Assembly (NCBI RefSeq): GCF_021026315.1
Contig: NZ_JAJNCX010000008.1
Location: forward strand, 160,012 to 224,011
Origin: Rhizobium sp. C4
GTDB taxonomy: Bacteria > Pseudomonadota > Alphaproteobacteria > Rhizobiales > Rhizobiaceae
Direction of reading: 5' to 3'
DNA length: 64,000 nt
A model generated the notes under the pieces. It was not told the DNA's origin. It did no database searches and saw only the letters and a list, made by a program, of their open reading frames with translations. Position 1 is the first letter of the stretch; each line of letters starts with the position of its first letter. Below are positions 57,434-64,000 of the stretch, one piece after another. The translations under genes were made by a program, and so were the position numbers.

Positions 57434-58605
57434 AGTCCCAGCATCTCCATCGGATTGGAGGTTTCGCCGTCAGCCGGCACGATCACCCGGTCGCCCACGG
57501 AAAGTCCCTTGAGCACCTGCGCGTGGATGCGGTCGGTGAGACCAATCCTGACCACGCGTTCCGTGGGTTCACCCGAGGGGGTCAGAACCTTGACGTGATA
57601 GCGCCCGGCCTTGTCGCGGCGCGTCAGCACCGACCACGCCACCAGCGGCACGTTTTCGGCATGGCCGACGACGATGGTGGTCGACACGGTCATCATCGGC
57701 CGCAGGCGGCCATAGGGGTTCGGCGTGGTGAAGCGGCCGGTATAGTAGACGGCCTGATTATTGACCTGGCCGGCCGTGAGCGTCGTGTCATTGGCTATTG
57801 CAATCGGCGCCGGATCGATCGCATCGAGGCTCGCCTTGATCACCGCATCGGGACGACCCATCACCGTGAAGCGGATATCCTGCCCCTGGCGCACCCGGTC
57901 GATATCGGCCTCCGATATCTGCACCTTGACGCGCATCGTATCGAGTTCTGCCAGCACGACGATGGTCGGGACGGCCTGCACCGAGTTGAGCGTCTGCCCG
58001 GCCTTGGCGACGACGGAAACAACGGTTCCGCTGATCGGCGCGCGAACCTTGGTGTAGCCGAGGTTAGCCTCGGCATTCTCGACTTCGACGGTGGCCTGGG
58101 CGATACGCGCCTCCAGGGCCTCGATGTCCGCCTCAAGGCTTTTGTAGGTCGCCTCGCCCGCCTCCAGCTCAGCCGTGGACGCAGCCTTCTGCCCGGCCAG
58201 CAAACGCTGCCGCTGATAGGCCTTTTCGGCCTGCTGGAACTGGATTGTCCGGGAGCGATGCTGCGCTCTCGCATTGTCAAGTCCGGCCTGTGCGATGCGC
58301 AGCGCGTTGACCTGCGGTACGGAATCGATCTCCGCGATCAGATCGCCGGCCTTCACCGTCTGGCCGAAGGAGACGTGGAGAACCTTCAGCTGGCCGGAGA
58401 CCTGCGCCCCGACATTGATGAGCTGCACCGGCTCCAGTACGCCATTGGCCAACACGGTCTCCTCGACCGAACCGAGCTTCACCTGCTCGGTCAGGGGCGC
58501 CTCTTCCGCCGCGCCGAACGAGCCGAAGGAGACGACACCGATCAAACCGAGGCCAAGGCCGGCCGACACGAGCGCAAGGCCGAGACGCGTCCTTCCAATC
58601 TTCAT
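57430..58605 (-). CDS. macA: MacA-type periplasmic adaptor
   Basis: The 391-residue protein has an N-terminal membrane anchor, a biotinyl-lipoyl half-motif (VGAQVSGQLKVLHVSFGQTVKAGDLIAEID), a long coiled-coil hairpin (about residues 100-190) and the second lipoyl half (LGYTKVRAPISGTVVSV). A C-terminal membrane-proximal domain ends the protein. It bridges MacB and the NodT lipoprotein. AAAGGA precedes the ATG at 58605. It lies 55 bp downstream of a small membrane ORF. Confidence 0.95.
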   Translation of the reverse strand: MKIGRTRLGLALVSAGLGLGLIGVVSFGSFGAAEEAPLTEQVKLGSVEETVLANGVLEPVQLINVGAQVSGQLKVLHVSFGQTVKAGDLIAEIDSVPQVNALRIAQAGLDNARAQHRSRTIQFQQAEKAYQRQRLLAGQKAASTAELEAGEATYKSLEADIEALEARIAQATVEVENAEANLGYTKVRAPISGTVVSVVAKAGQTLNSVQAVPTIVVLAELDTMRVKVQISEADIDRVRQGQDIRFTVMGRPDAVIKASLDAIDPAPIAIANDTTLTAGQVNNQAVYYTGRFTTPNPYGRLRPMMTVSTTIVVGHAENVPLVAWSVLTRRDKAGRYHVKVLTPSGEPTERVVRIGLTDRIHAQVLKGLSVGDRVIVPADGETSNPMEMLGL

Positions 58606-58660
58606 GATGACGATCCTTTCAAGGTCTCAAGGCACAGGGCACGACGGGCACGCGAACGGA

Positions 58661-58792
58661 TCAGCGGCTCGCGGACGGATACTCGGCAGCCAGCGCGGGG
58701 CGATGGGTTTCAAGCCGGACGATCGTCTTGACGGTCAGAACGGCGAACAGGAAAATGAGAAAGAGAATGACGATCGAATGCCTGTCTTCCAC
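58661..58792 (-). CDS. Putative 43-residue single-pass membrane peptide upstream of macA
   Basis: A GTG-started frame encodes VEDRHSIVILFLIFLFAVLT then VKTIVRLETHRPALAAEY and a serine/arginine end. Residues about 7-22 form one hydrophobic helix followed by a basic-then-polar tail. AAGGAG lies 9 nt upstream of the GTG, a near-ideal ribosome-binding site. It is the first frame of the minus-strand efflux operon. No family was recognised. It could regulate or stabilise the pump, like other small pump-associated peptides, or be a chance ORF. Confidence 0.5.
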   Translation of the reverse strand: MEDRHSIVILFLIFLFAVLTVKTIVRLETHRPALAAEYPSASR

Positions 58793-58971
58793 GGGTGCGG
58801 TCTCCTTGCATGAAGCCCGCTTCCGGGCTCGAGACCTCTTTCCTCGCGCGGCATTCAGATTTCGCGCAGCTTCCATGGAGATTTCGTGGAGGCGCCAAGA
58901 ATGCGTTGACCTTTGTGGTCCGGATGCTTCTTTTGGGGCAACTTTTGAAGGTGCATCAAGGATAGCAGGCC

Positions 58972-59667
58972 ATGGAGAACGCACTCATTCTCGTGATCGA
59001 AGACGAGCCCGAGATTGCGGACATCATCGAAACCTATTTCATTCGCGAAGGGTTTCGCACGATCAGCGCGGGCGACGGCGTCGTTGGCCTTGCCCATCAC
59101 GCCATGCTGAAGCCCGATCTCGTCATCCTCGATGTCAAGCTTCCCGGTCAGGACGGCTACGAGGTTCTGGCCGCCATCCGCCGGCGCGGCGACACGCCGG
59201 TGATCATGGTCACCGCGCTGGCCGAAGATCTCGACAAGCTGCAGGCGCTGAGGATCGGCGCGGACGATTATGTGGTGAAACCCTTCAACCCGATGGAAGT
59301 CGTGGCGCGTGCCAAGGCCGTGCTGCGCAGAACCTTCGGACGGCTTTCGGGAAGCATGCTCCGCGTCGGCCCGCTGACGATCGACCCGCAAGCCCATTCC
59401 GCCCGGATCGATACGGCGGATGGCTCGGTTGCGCTGGAGCTCACCAAGACGGAGTTCCGGCTTCTCCGCCATCTGGCAGGATCGCCCAACCGGGTGTTCG
59501 AACGCTCCGAACTCGTCGACGCCTGCCTGCCGGAAGGCGATGCGCTCAACCGCACGGTGGACAGCCATCTGTCGAACCTGCGGCGCAAGCTCGCTTCCGC
59601 CGGTGCGGACGGCCTGCTGACCAGCGTCAGGGGCGTCGGCTACAAACTGGCTGCCCCGCATGGCTAA
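58972..59667 (+). CDS. OmpR/BaeR-type response regulator
   Basis: The 231-residue protein has a receiver domain (VIEDEPEIADII; phospho-acceptor in LVILDVKLPGQDG; lysine in YVVKPFNPMEVV). A winged-helix DNA-binding domain follows (LTKTEFRLLRHLAGSPNRVFERSELVD; NRTVDSHLSNLRRKL; SVRGVGYKL). It diverges from the MacAB operon and overlaps its kinase by 8 bp, so it probably controls the exporter in response to envelope or drug stress. Confidence 0.93.
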   Translation: MENALILVIEDEPEIADIIETYFIREGFRTISAGDGVVGLAHHAMLKPDLVILDVKLPGQDGYEVLAAIRRRGDTPVIMVTALAEDLDKLQALRIGADDYVVKPFNPMEVVARAKAVLRRTFGRLSGSMLRVGPLTIDPQAHSARIDTADGSVALELTKTEFRLLRHLAGSPNRVFERSELVDACLPEGDALNRTVDSHLSNLRRKLASAGADGLLTSVRGVGYKLAAPHG

Positions 59668-60715
59668 GCCGCTCAACACCCATATCCTCATCAGCACGAT
59701 CGGGCTGACGCTGCTGGCTTTCGCCGTCATGTATGGCGGGATGACGATGTTCTATTTCATCCTCTATCCCTGGCTCTATCCCGAGATCGGCTATGACGAG
59801 AAATGGCAGCTCATCGATTTCGTCGTCCTCGGCACGATCCTCGCCACCGGGATCCTCGCGGCCTCCTTCGTCGGCTGGCGGCTGGCGCAGAACATTGCAA
59901 GGCCGCTCCATTCCGTCGCCGTCGCCGCCCGCACCATTGCCGCCGGGGATTTCACCGCCCGCGCACAGAAGGTGCGCTGGAGCTTCGGCGAGGCGAGCAG
60001 CCTTCTGGCCGACTTCAACACCATGGCGGAGCGTCTGGAAAAGACGGAAGCCGAGCTCAAATATGCCAACTCCTCCATCGCCCATGAATTGCGCACGCCG
60101 CTGACGATCCTGCGGGGACGCCTGCAGGGCCTGCATGACGGGGCTTTCGAAGCGACCCCGGAGCTCTACCTGCGCCTGATCGAACACGTTGACGACCTTT
60201 CAGGCATCGTCGAAGAACTGCGCACGCTTGCCATGGCCAATGCCGGCAGGCTCGAACTCGATCTTCGGCCCGTGGACGTCACCCGCGAGATCGAGGCCGT
60301 CCTGTCCCTCGTCGAACAGGAACTCTCTGTCGCCGGAATTTCCGTTCGGGTGAAACTCACGCCGGTCGAGACCCGCGCCGACGGCGCCAAGCTTCGGCAG
60401 GCGCTGCACGCCCTTTTGCAAAACTGCATCCGCTATGCGCCGGCAAGCATCGTGACGATCGAAACCGGACGGGCAGCGGAATTTGCCTTCATCCGCATTT
60501 CCGACAATGGCCCCGGCCTTTCGCCCGAAGGTCGGGAACGGGCGTTCGAACGCTTCTGGCGCGCCGACGAGTCGCGCACCCGCGCGCGCGGCGGCTCAGG
60601 TCTCGGCTTGTCGATCGTGCGCGGCATCGCGCGGGCGCATGGCGGAGAGGCAGAGCTTGTCGACCGGGATGGCCCGGGTCTGACCGTCGAAATCCGCCTT
60701 CCCTTGAGCCGCTAG
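59660..60715 (+). CDS. BaeS-type sensor histidine kinase
   Basis: The 351-residue protein has two membrane segments (ISTIGLTLLAFAVMYGGMTMFYFI and VVLGTILATGILAASFVGW) enclosing only a very short periplasmic loop. A HAMP region, the H-box SSIAHELRTPLTILRGRL, the N-box ALLQNCIRYAPAS, DNGPGLSPEGRERAF and GGSGLGLSIVRGIA follow. The tiny sensor loop suggests that it detects signals in the membrane, as intramembrane-sensing kinases do. Confidence 0.92.
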   Translation: MAKPLNTHILISTIGLTLLAFAVMYGGMTMFYFILYPWLYPEIGYDEKWQLIDFVVLGTILATGILAASFVGWRLAQNIARPLHSVAVAARTIAAGDFTARAQKVRWSFGEASSLLADFNTMAERLEKTEAELKYANSSIAHELRTPLTILRGRLQGLHDGAFEATPELYLRLIEHVDDLSGIVEELRTLAMANAGRLELDLRPVDVTREIEAVLSLVEQELSVAGISVRVKLTPVETRADGAKLRQALHALLQNCIRYAPASIVTIETGRAAEFAFIRISDNGPGLSPEGRERAFERFWRADESRTRARGGSGLGLSIVRGIARAHGGEAELVDRDGPGLTVEIRLPLSR

Positions 60716-60733
60716 GCTGCCCGCGACCGCTCC

Positions 60734-61633
60734 TCAAACAGGCTGGACGCGTGCGACATAGTTCTCGAAGAAGTCGGAGAACTTTGCGACGCGCATCGGG
60801 AGCCTGTCGTAAGGGGGGTAGTAGAGTGTGAGCCAGAGCGTCGTCGGCTCCCATTCCGGCAGAACCGGAACGAGGTTGCCGCTGGCAAGTGCATCCTCCA
60901 CAATGAAGTGAGGCAGAAGCGCAATGCCTTCCCCGTTTTCCGCAAGCCGGGCGGAAACCTCGCCATTGTTGGTCGCAAGCACCCTTCCCGCATGCACCTT
61001 CCGCGTCCGGCCGGCGCTCGACAATTCCCAATCCTCCGACCGCGCCTCCTCGTCGAAGGCGATGCACTGGGCGTCCGTCAGGTCCTCCGGTTCGCGGGGT
61101 GTTCCGTTGATCGCAAGGTATCCCGGTGACGCCACGAGGAGACGCCGCACGGGACGTATCTTCCGCCAGATCGTCGACTTGTCCTGCGGGGCACGGGATA
61201 TGCGGATCGCGAGATCGAACTCGCCGGAGACGATATCGATGAAATGGTCGGTCAGCGACAGCGACACCGTGATGTCCGGGTTCTCGACGCGCAGGCCCGA
61301 GACGACCCCCGGCAGGATGCGCTGGCCGAGGGAAAGCGGCGCATTGATCCGGATATGGCCGGAAACCTGATCGCGCTGCGCCCGCACCTCGTCGACGACA
61401 GCCTCGAACTGGTCGAGCAGTGGCGAAATGCGGGCGGCGTAAACCGCGCCCGCCGAGGTCAGCGACACCTGCCGCGTCGTCCGCAGCAGCAGCTGGACGC
61501 CGAGCTCGCCCTCCAGCGCGCTGACGGCGCGCGTCACCGACGGCGCCGTCATGGACAATTGCCGCGCCGCCGCAACGAAGCTGCGGTGGGCTGCAACCGC
61601 CAGAAAAATGCGGATCGTAGTCAAATCGCTCAT
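60734..61633 (-). CDS. LysR-family regulator of the quinone-detoxification genes
   Basis: The 299-residue protein has the LysR helix-turn-helix (FLAVAAHRSFVAAARQLSMTAPSVTRAVSALEGELG) and an effector domain (GHIRINAPLSLGQRILPGVV; GEFDLAIRISRAP). ATG 61633 was chosen because the helix-turn-helix begins right after it. It diverges from the MhqO/MhqD-like pair. LysR proteins next to such genes often respond to quinones or phenolics. Confidence 0.9.
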   Translation of the reverse strand: MSDLTTIRIFLAVAAHRSFVAAARQLSMTAPSVTRAVSALEGELGVQLLLRTTRQVSLTSAGAVYAARISPLLDQFEAVVDEVRAQRDQVSGHIRINAPLSLGQRILPGVVSGLRVENPDITVSLSLTDHFIDIVSGEFDLAIRISRAPQDKSTIWRKIRPVRRLLVASPGYLAINGTPREPEDLTDAQCIAFDEEARSEDWELSSAGRTRKVHAGRVLATNNGEVSARLAENGEGIALLPHFIVEDALASGNLVPVLPEWEPTTLWLTLYYPPYDRLPMRVAKFSDFFENYVARVQPV

Positions 61634-61650
61634 GTCGATAATTTCATATT

Positions 61651-61668
61651 TTGCAATAATATTGTCAA
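61651..61668. promoter_or_regulatory. AT-rich imperfect dyad, possible LysR box
   Basis: TTGCAATAATATTGTCAA is an imperfect inverted repeat about 20 bp ahead of the LysR start and 90 bp ahead of the dioxygenase start. It contains the T-N11-A type spacing typical of LysR sites. Confidence 0.4.
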
Positions 61669-61757
61669 CTTTATTTCTATTCACAAAGTGCTGAACCGGG
61701 GCCATCTTCTGCCCATCGACGGACGCAAACGGCGTCCTGGCAGAAAGGACCAAGGCA

Positions 61758-62690
61758 ATGCTGACACAAATCAAAGGATTGCATCATGTGACCTCGATGG
61801 CCGCGGATGCGCAGGTCAATAGCGACTTCTTCACCAAGACGCTCGGTCTGCGCCGCGTCAAGAAGACCGTCAACTTCGACGCGCCGGAGGTCTATCACCT
61901 CTATTATGGCGACGAAGTCGGCACGCCGGGCTCGGTCATGACCTACTTCCCCTTCCCCCATATCGCCGCCGGCAAGGCTGGCGTCGGCGAAGTTGGAGAA
62001 ACCTATTTCGCCGTTCCCAAGGGCTCGCTCGGCTACTGGCGCGAACGTCTTGGCAAGCTTGGGGTCCAGGGCCTTTCGGAAACGGAAGCCTTCGGCGAAA
62101 AGCGCCTGAGATTTGCCGGCCCCGACAATGACGGGTTCTCCCTGATCGAGGTCGACAATGACGATCGCACGGGCTGGCTGCACGACGAGATCGGTGCTGC
62201 CGAGGCCATCAAGGGCTTTCACGGCGCCAGCATGCGTCTGAAGGATTCCGGGGCAACGCGCGAACTTCTCGGCTTCATGGGCTATCAGAAGGTCGATGAG
62301 AAGAATGAATGGTCGCGCTATGCCATTCCGGGCGGAAACGGTGCCGATTTCATCGATATCGAAACGCTTCCCGGCGGCCAGTTTGCGCACCAGGGCGCCG
62401 GCTCGGTTCACCACATCGCCTTCGCTGTCGAAGACAGGGCGGCCCAGCTGGAGGTCCGCAAGGCACTTCTCGACACCGGCTATCAGGTGACCCCGGTCAT
62501 CGACCGCGATTACTTCTGGGCGATCTATTTCCGCACGCCGGGCGGCGTTCTCTTCGAGATCGCCACCAACGAACCGGGTTTCGATCGTGACGAAGACACG
62601 GCCCATCTCGGCCAGGCTCTGAAGCTGCCCACGCGTTACGAGCCGCATCGCGCACAGATCGAGGACCTGCTGAAGCCGATCACCGACTGA
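61758..62690 (+). CDS. MhqO-like ring-cleaving dioxygenase (glyoxalase fold)
   Basis: The 310-residue protein has two vicinal-oxygen-chelate halves. Metal ligands are likely His in KGLHHVTSMA, Glu/His in the second half (GSVHHIAFAVED) and Glu in GGVLFEIATNEPGF. The MhqO/MhqE family includes putative hydroquinone/catechol dioxygenases that defend against quinones. Its pairing with an MhqD-like hydrolase 63 bp downstream mirrors the Bacillus mhqNOD arrangement. Confidence 0.9.
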   Translation: MLTQIKGLHHVTSMAADAQVNSDFFTKTLGLRRVKKTVNFDAPEVYHLYYGDEVGTPGSVMTYFPFPHIAAGKAGVGEVGETYFAVPKGSLGYWRERLGKLGVQGLSETEAFGEKRLRFAGPDNDGFSLIEVDNDDRTGWLHDEIGAAEAIKGFHGASMRLKDSGATRELLGFMGYQKVDEKNEWSRYAIPGGNGADFIDIETLPGGQFAHQGAGSVHHIAFAVEDRAAQLEVRKALLDTGYQVTPVIDRDYFWAIYFRTPGGVLFEIATNEPGFDRDEDTAHLGQALKLPTRYEPHRAQIEDLLKPITD

Positions 62691-62753
62691 CGCAGACGTT
62701 CAACAGAAAGACAGCGGAACCGCAATGCGGGTCCGCCTGTCGGAGATGATGAC

Positions 62754-63362
62754 ATGGCACACGCTTATCATGCATTCACCAAAGCGCCGTCGCCCGGCGC
62801 TCCGCTGATCTTTGCCTTTCACGGCACGGGCGGCAACGAGTTCCAGTTCAACGAACTGATCGAGCAGATCCGGCCCGATGCCGGGATCGTCGCACCGCGC
62901 GGCGATGTCAGCGAGCACGGCGCGTTGCGCTTCTTCCGCCGGACCGGCGAAGGCGTCTATGACATGGACGATCTGGAGATGCGGACCACGCGGATGGCGG
63001 CCTTCATTGCCGAATGCAAGGCTGAAAATCCGGGGCATCCCGTCTTTGCGCTCGGCTATTCGAACGGAGCCAACATTCTGGCCTCGGTCCTGTTCCGACA
63101 GCCCGACCTGTTCGACAAGGTCGCACTTCTGCATCCACTCATTCCGTGGAAGCCGGATGCGCAGGAGGGGTTGAAAGACAAGGAGATCCTGATCACGGCT
63201 GGTGAACGGGACCCGATCTGCCCGCTTCCGCTGACCGAACAGCTGGTTTCGTATTTCGACCGTCAAGGAAGCCGCGTTGAAACCGCCTATCATCCCGGCG
63301 GTCACGAAATCCGGCAGGGCGAATTGCAGGCGCTTGCGCAGTTCCTCGCGGCCTCAGCGTAG
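62754..63362 (+). CDS. MhqD-like carboxylesterase/phospholipase
   Basis: The 202-residue alpha/beta hydrolase has the nucleophile elbow ALGYSNGANILAS, the oxyanion region FAFHGTGGNEFQF and aspartate in AGERDPICP. The catalytic histidine is in YHPGGHEIRQGE. Homologues are the MhqD/YodD-like hydrolases co-expressed with MhqO under quinone stress. The physiological ester is not known. Confidence 0.9.
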   Translation: MAHAYHAFTKAPSPGAPLIFAFHGTGGNEFQFNELIEQIRPDAGIVAPRGDVSEHGALRFFRRTGEGVYDMDDLEMRTTRMAAFIAECKAENPGHPVFALGYSNGANILASVLFRQPDLFDKVALLHPLIPWKPDAQEGLKDKEILITAGERDPICPLPLTEQLVSYFDRQGSRVETAYHPGGHEIRQGELQALAQFLAASA

Positions 63363-63402
63363 GCCGCGTTCCGCGTGGATTGCCTTGAAAAGGCGTCATC
63401 AG

Positions 63403-63440
63403 GGGCGAGGAGGCGTAAGCTGCCTCCTCGCCCTTGTTTT
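63403..63440 (+). terminator. Intrinsic terminator after the mhqD-like gene
   Basis: GGGCGAGGAGGC (63403-63414) pairs with GCCTCCTCGCCC (63422-63433), a 12-bp perfect stem with a 7-nt loop, followed by TTGTTTTT. It ends the + strand transcript before the converging PsiF gene. Confidence 0.9.
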
Positions 63441-63444
63441 TCAA

Positions 63445-63705
63445 TCAGTTACCAACAGTGTCGCTGACGCACTTCTTGGTGTAGGCCGTCTTTGCAGCGC
63501 CGGCCAGTGCCTTGCCGTTCTTGTCTTTTGCCGAAGCGTCGCAGGAGGCTTCTGCGTCCTTGGTGCACTTCGTCAGAAATGACGTCAGCGCAGCGCCTGC
63601 CAGCGGCTTGCCGTTCTTGTCGATGGCCTTGGACTTGCAGGTATCGGCAGCCTGTGCGGTTGCAGCTGCCAGAACCAGTACTGCCGTGAGCAGGAATTTC
63701 TTCAT
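63445..63705 (-). CDS. PsiF-repeat periplasmic protein
   Basis: The 86-residue protein has a signal peptide (KKFLLTAVLVLAAATAQA) and two copies of the PsiF repeat (KSKAIDKNGKPLAGAALTSF and DASAKDKNGKALAGAAKTAY), each with a following KC. GGAGG supports the ATG at 63705. PsiF is phosphate-starvation inducible in E. coli, but its function is unknown. Confidence 0.9.
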   Translation of the reverse strand: MKKFLLTAVLVLAAATAQAADTCKSKAIDKNGKPLAGAALTSFLTKCTKDAEASCDASAKDKNGKALAGAAKTAYTKKCVSDTVGN

Positions 63706-63894
63706 GCGGGATTCCTCCGGTCGGTTCATCAATGTGCTTCGTCAGCAAGGCCATCTGGATGGCCGAGCGTTTGTGTCCGCAGCCTTCGCGAATCGATTGT
63801 CGCCCGCGGGAGCCTGCGGCTTGGAAGTCTAGTTTGTTGCAGCCTCTTCAGAAAGGGGGCCTGCACAACTCGTCCCTTAGAGTATCCGTGTTGA

Positions 63895-64000
63895 TCAAGC
63901 GGTTTTTTGTGTCCATTTGCGGTTGCTTTTGAGCAGTGCGTTTGCGAGGACGACGAGCTTTCGCATGATGGCGGTGATGGCGACCTTTGGTGCTTTTCCG
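63895..64000 (-). mobile_element. IS110-family transposase, C-terminal end (partial, runs off right edge)
   Basis: The minus strand reads GKAPKVAITAIMRKLVVLAN then ALLKSNRKWTQKTA and a stop at 63895. The pattern of basic residues, MRKLVVLANALL and NRKW is the typical C-terminus of IS110-type (DEDD) transposases. Only about 34 codons are in the window. The stretch 63733-63894 holds nothing else I can identify and probably contains the element's end. Confidence 0.8.

Overview
The window looks like an accessory region of a high-GC alphaproteobacterium, most likely a member of the Rhizobiaceae. The uptake-hydrogenase cluster has rhizobial content, and the other genes (QuiC fusion protein, IalB-family protein, NodT-type outer-membrane lipoprotein, many AraC/LysR/TetR regulators and ABC importers) fit the same group. 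I saw no rRNA, tRNA or CRISPR. A partial IS110-type transposase lies at the right edge. All family calls come from reading motifs by eye; no search was run.

Layout. 1-2 kb: the start of a polar amino-acid ABC ATPase, a divergent Lrp/AsnC regulator and an AraC regulator. 2-21.6 kb: a complete [NiFe] uptake-hydrogenase system on the + strand, in the order hupUV, hupSLCDF, hupGHIJK, hypABFCDE, hoxA, hupT. HupUV is an H2-sensing regulatory hydrogenase without Tat signal or C-terminal extension. HupSLC is the membrane-bound enzyme, and HupD-K with HypA-F mature it. HoxA and HupT form the regulatory pair. Two sigma54 promoters (GG-N10-GC) are readable, one before hupS and one before hupG. hupE, normally between hupD and hupF in R. 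leguminosarum, is missing.

21.6-28.1 kb: a likely aromatic-compound module: LysR, carboxylesterase, AAHS-type aromatic acid transporter, an AraC regulator with an internal deletion, and a benzoate/2-aminobenzoate-CoA ligase-like enzyme. Two related palindromes flank the AraC remnant. 28.1-32.2 kb: an autotransporter pseudogene with one frameshift and one in-frame TGA, translationally coupled to an IalB-family gene. 32.7-39.5 kb: a shikimate/quinate-to-protocatechuate module: quiC, TetR, a shikimate/quinate dehydrogenase and a PAAT-type ABC importer. A matching operator-like sequence lies before both quiC and the importer operon. 39.7 kb: a relic of an acyl-CoA synthetase C-terminus.

39.9-50.9 kb: an AraC regulator and a purine/nucleoside salvage operon (M20 amidohydrolase, PotABCD-like importer, M20 dipeptidase, nucleoside hydrolase, adenine deaminase) with a divergent phosphoribosyltransferase. 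51.3-54.0 kb: agmatine deiminase followed by an amidase-signature enzyme, possibly a two-step agmatine-to-putrescine route. 54.1-60.7 kb: a MacA-MacB-NodT type tripartite exporter, preceded by a probable 43-residue membrane peptide, next to a divergent OmpR/BaeS-type two-component system. 60.7-63.7 kb: LysR with MhqO- and MhqD-like quinone-detoxification genes, then a PsiF-repeat protein.

Nothing here is clearly a new defence or mobile system. The most interesting points are the double lesion in the autotransporter gene, the two-operator shikimate regulon with an unusual transporter type, the deaminase-amidase pair, the small membrane ORF in the exporter operon and the paired palindromes around the AraC remnant.
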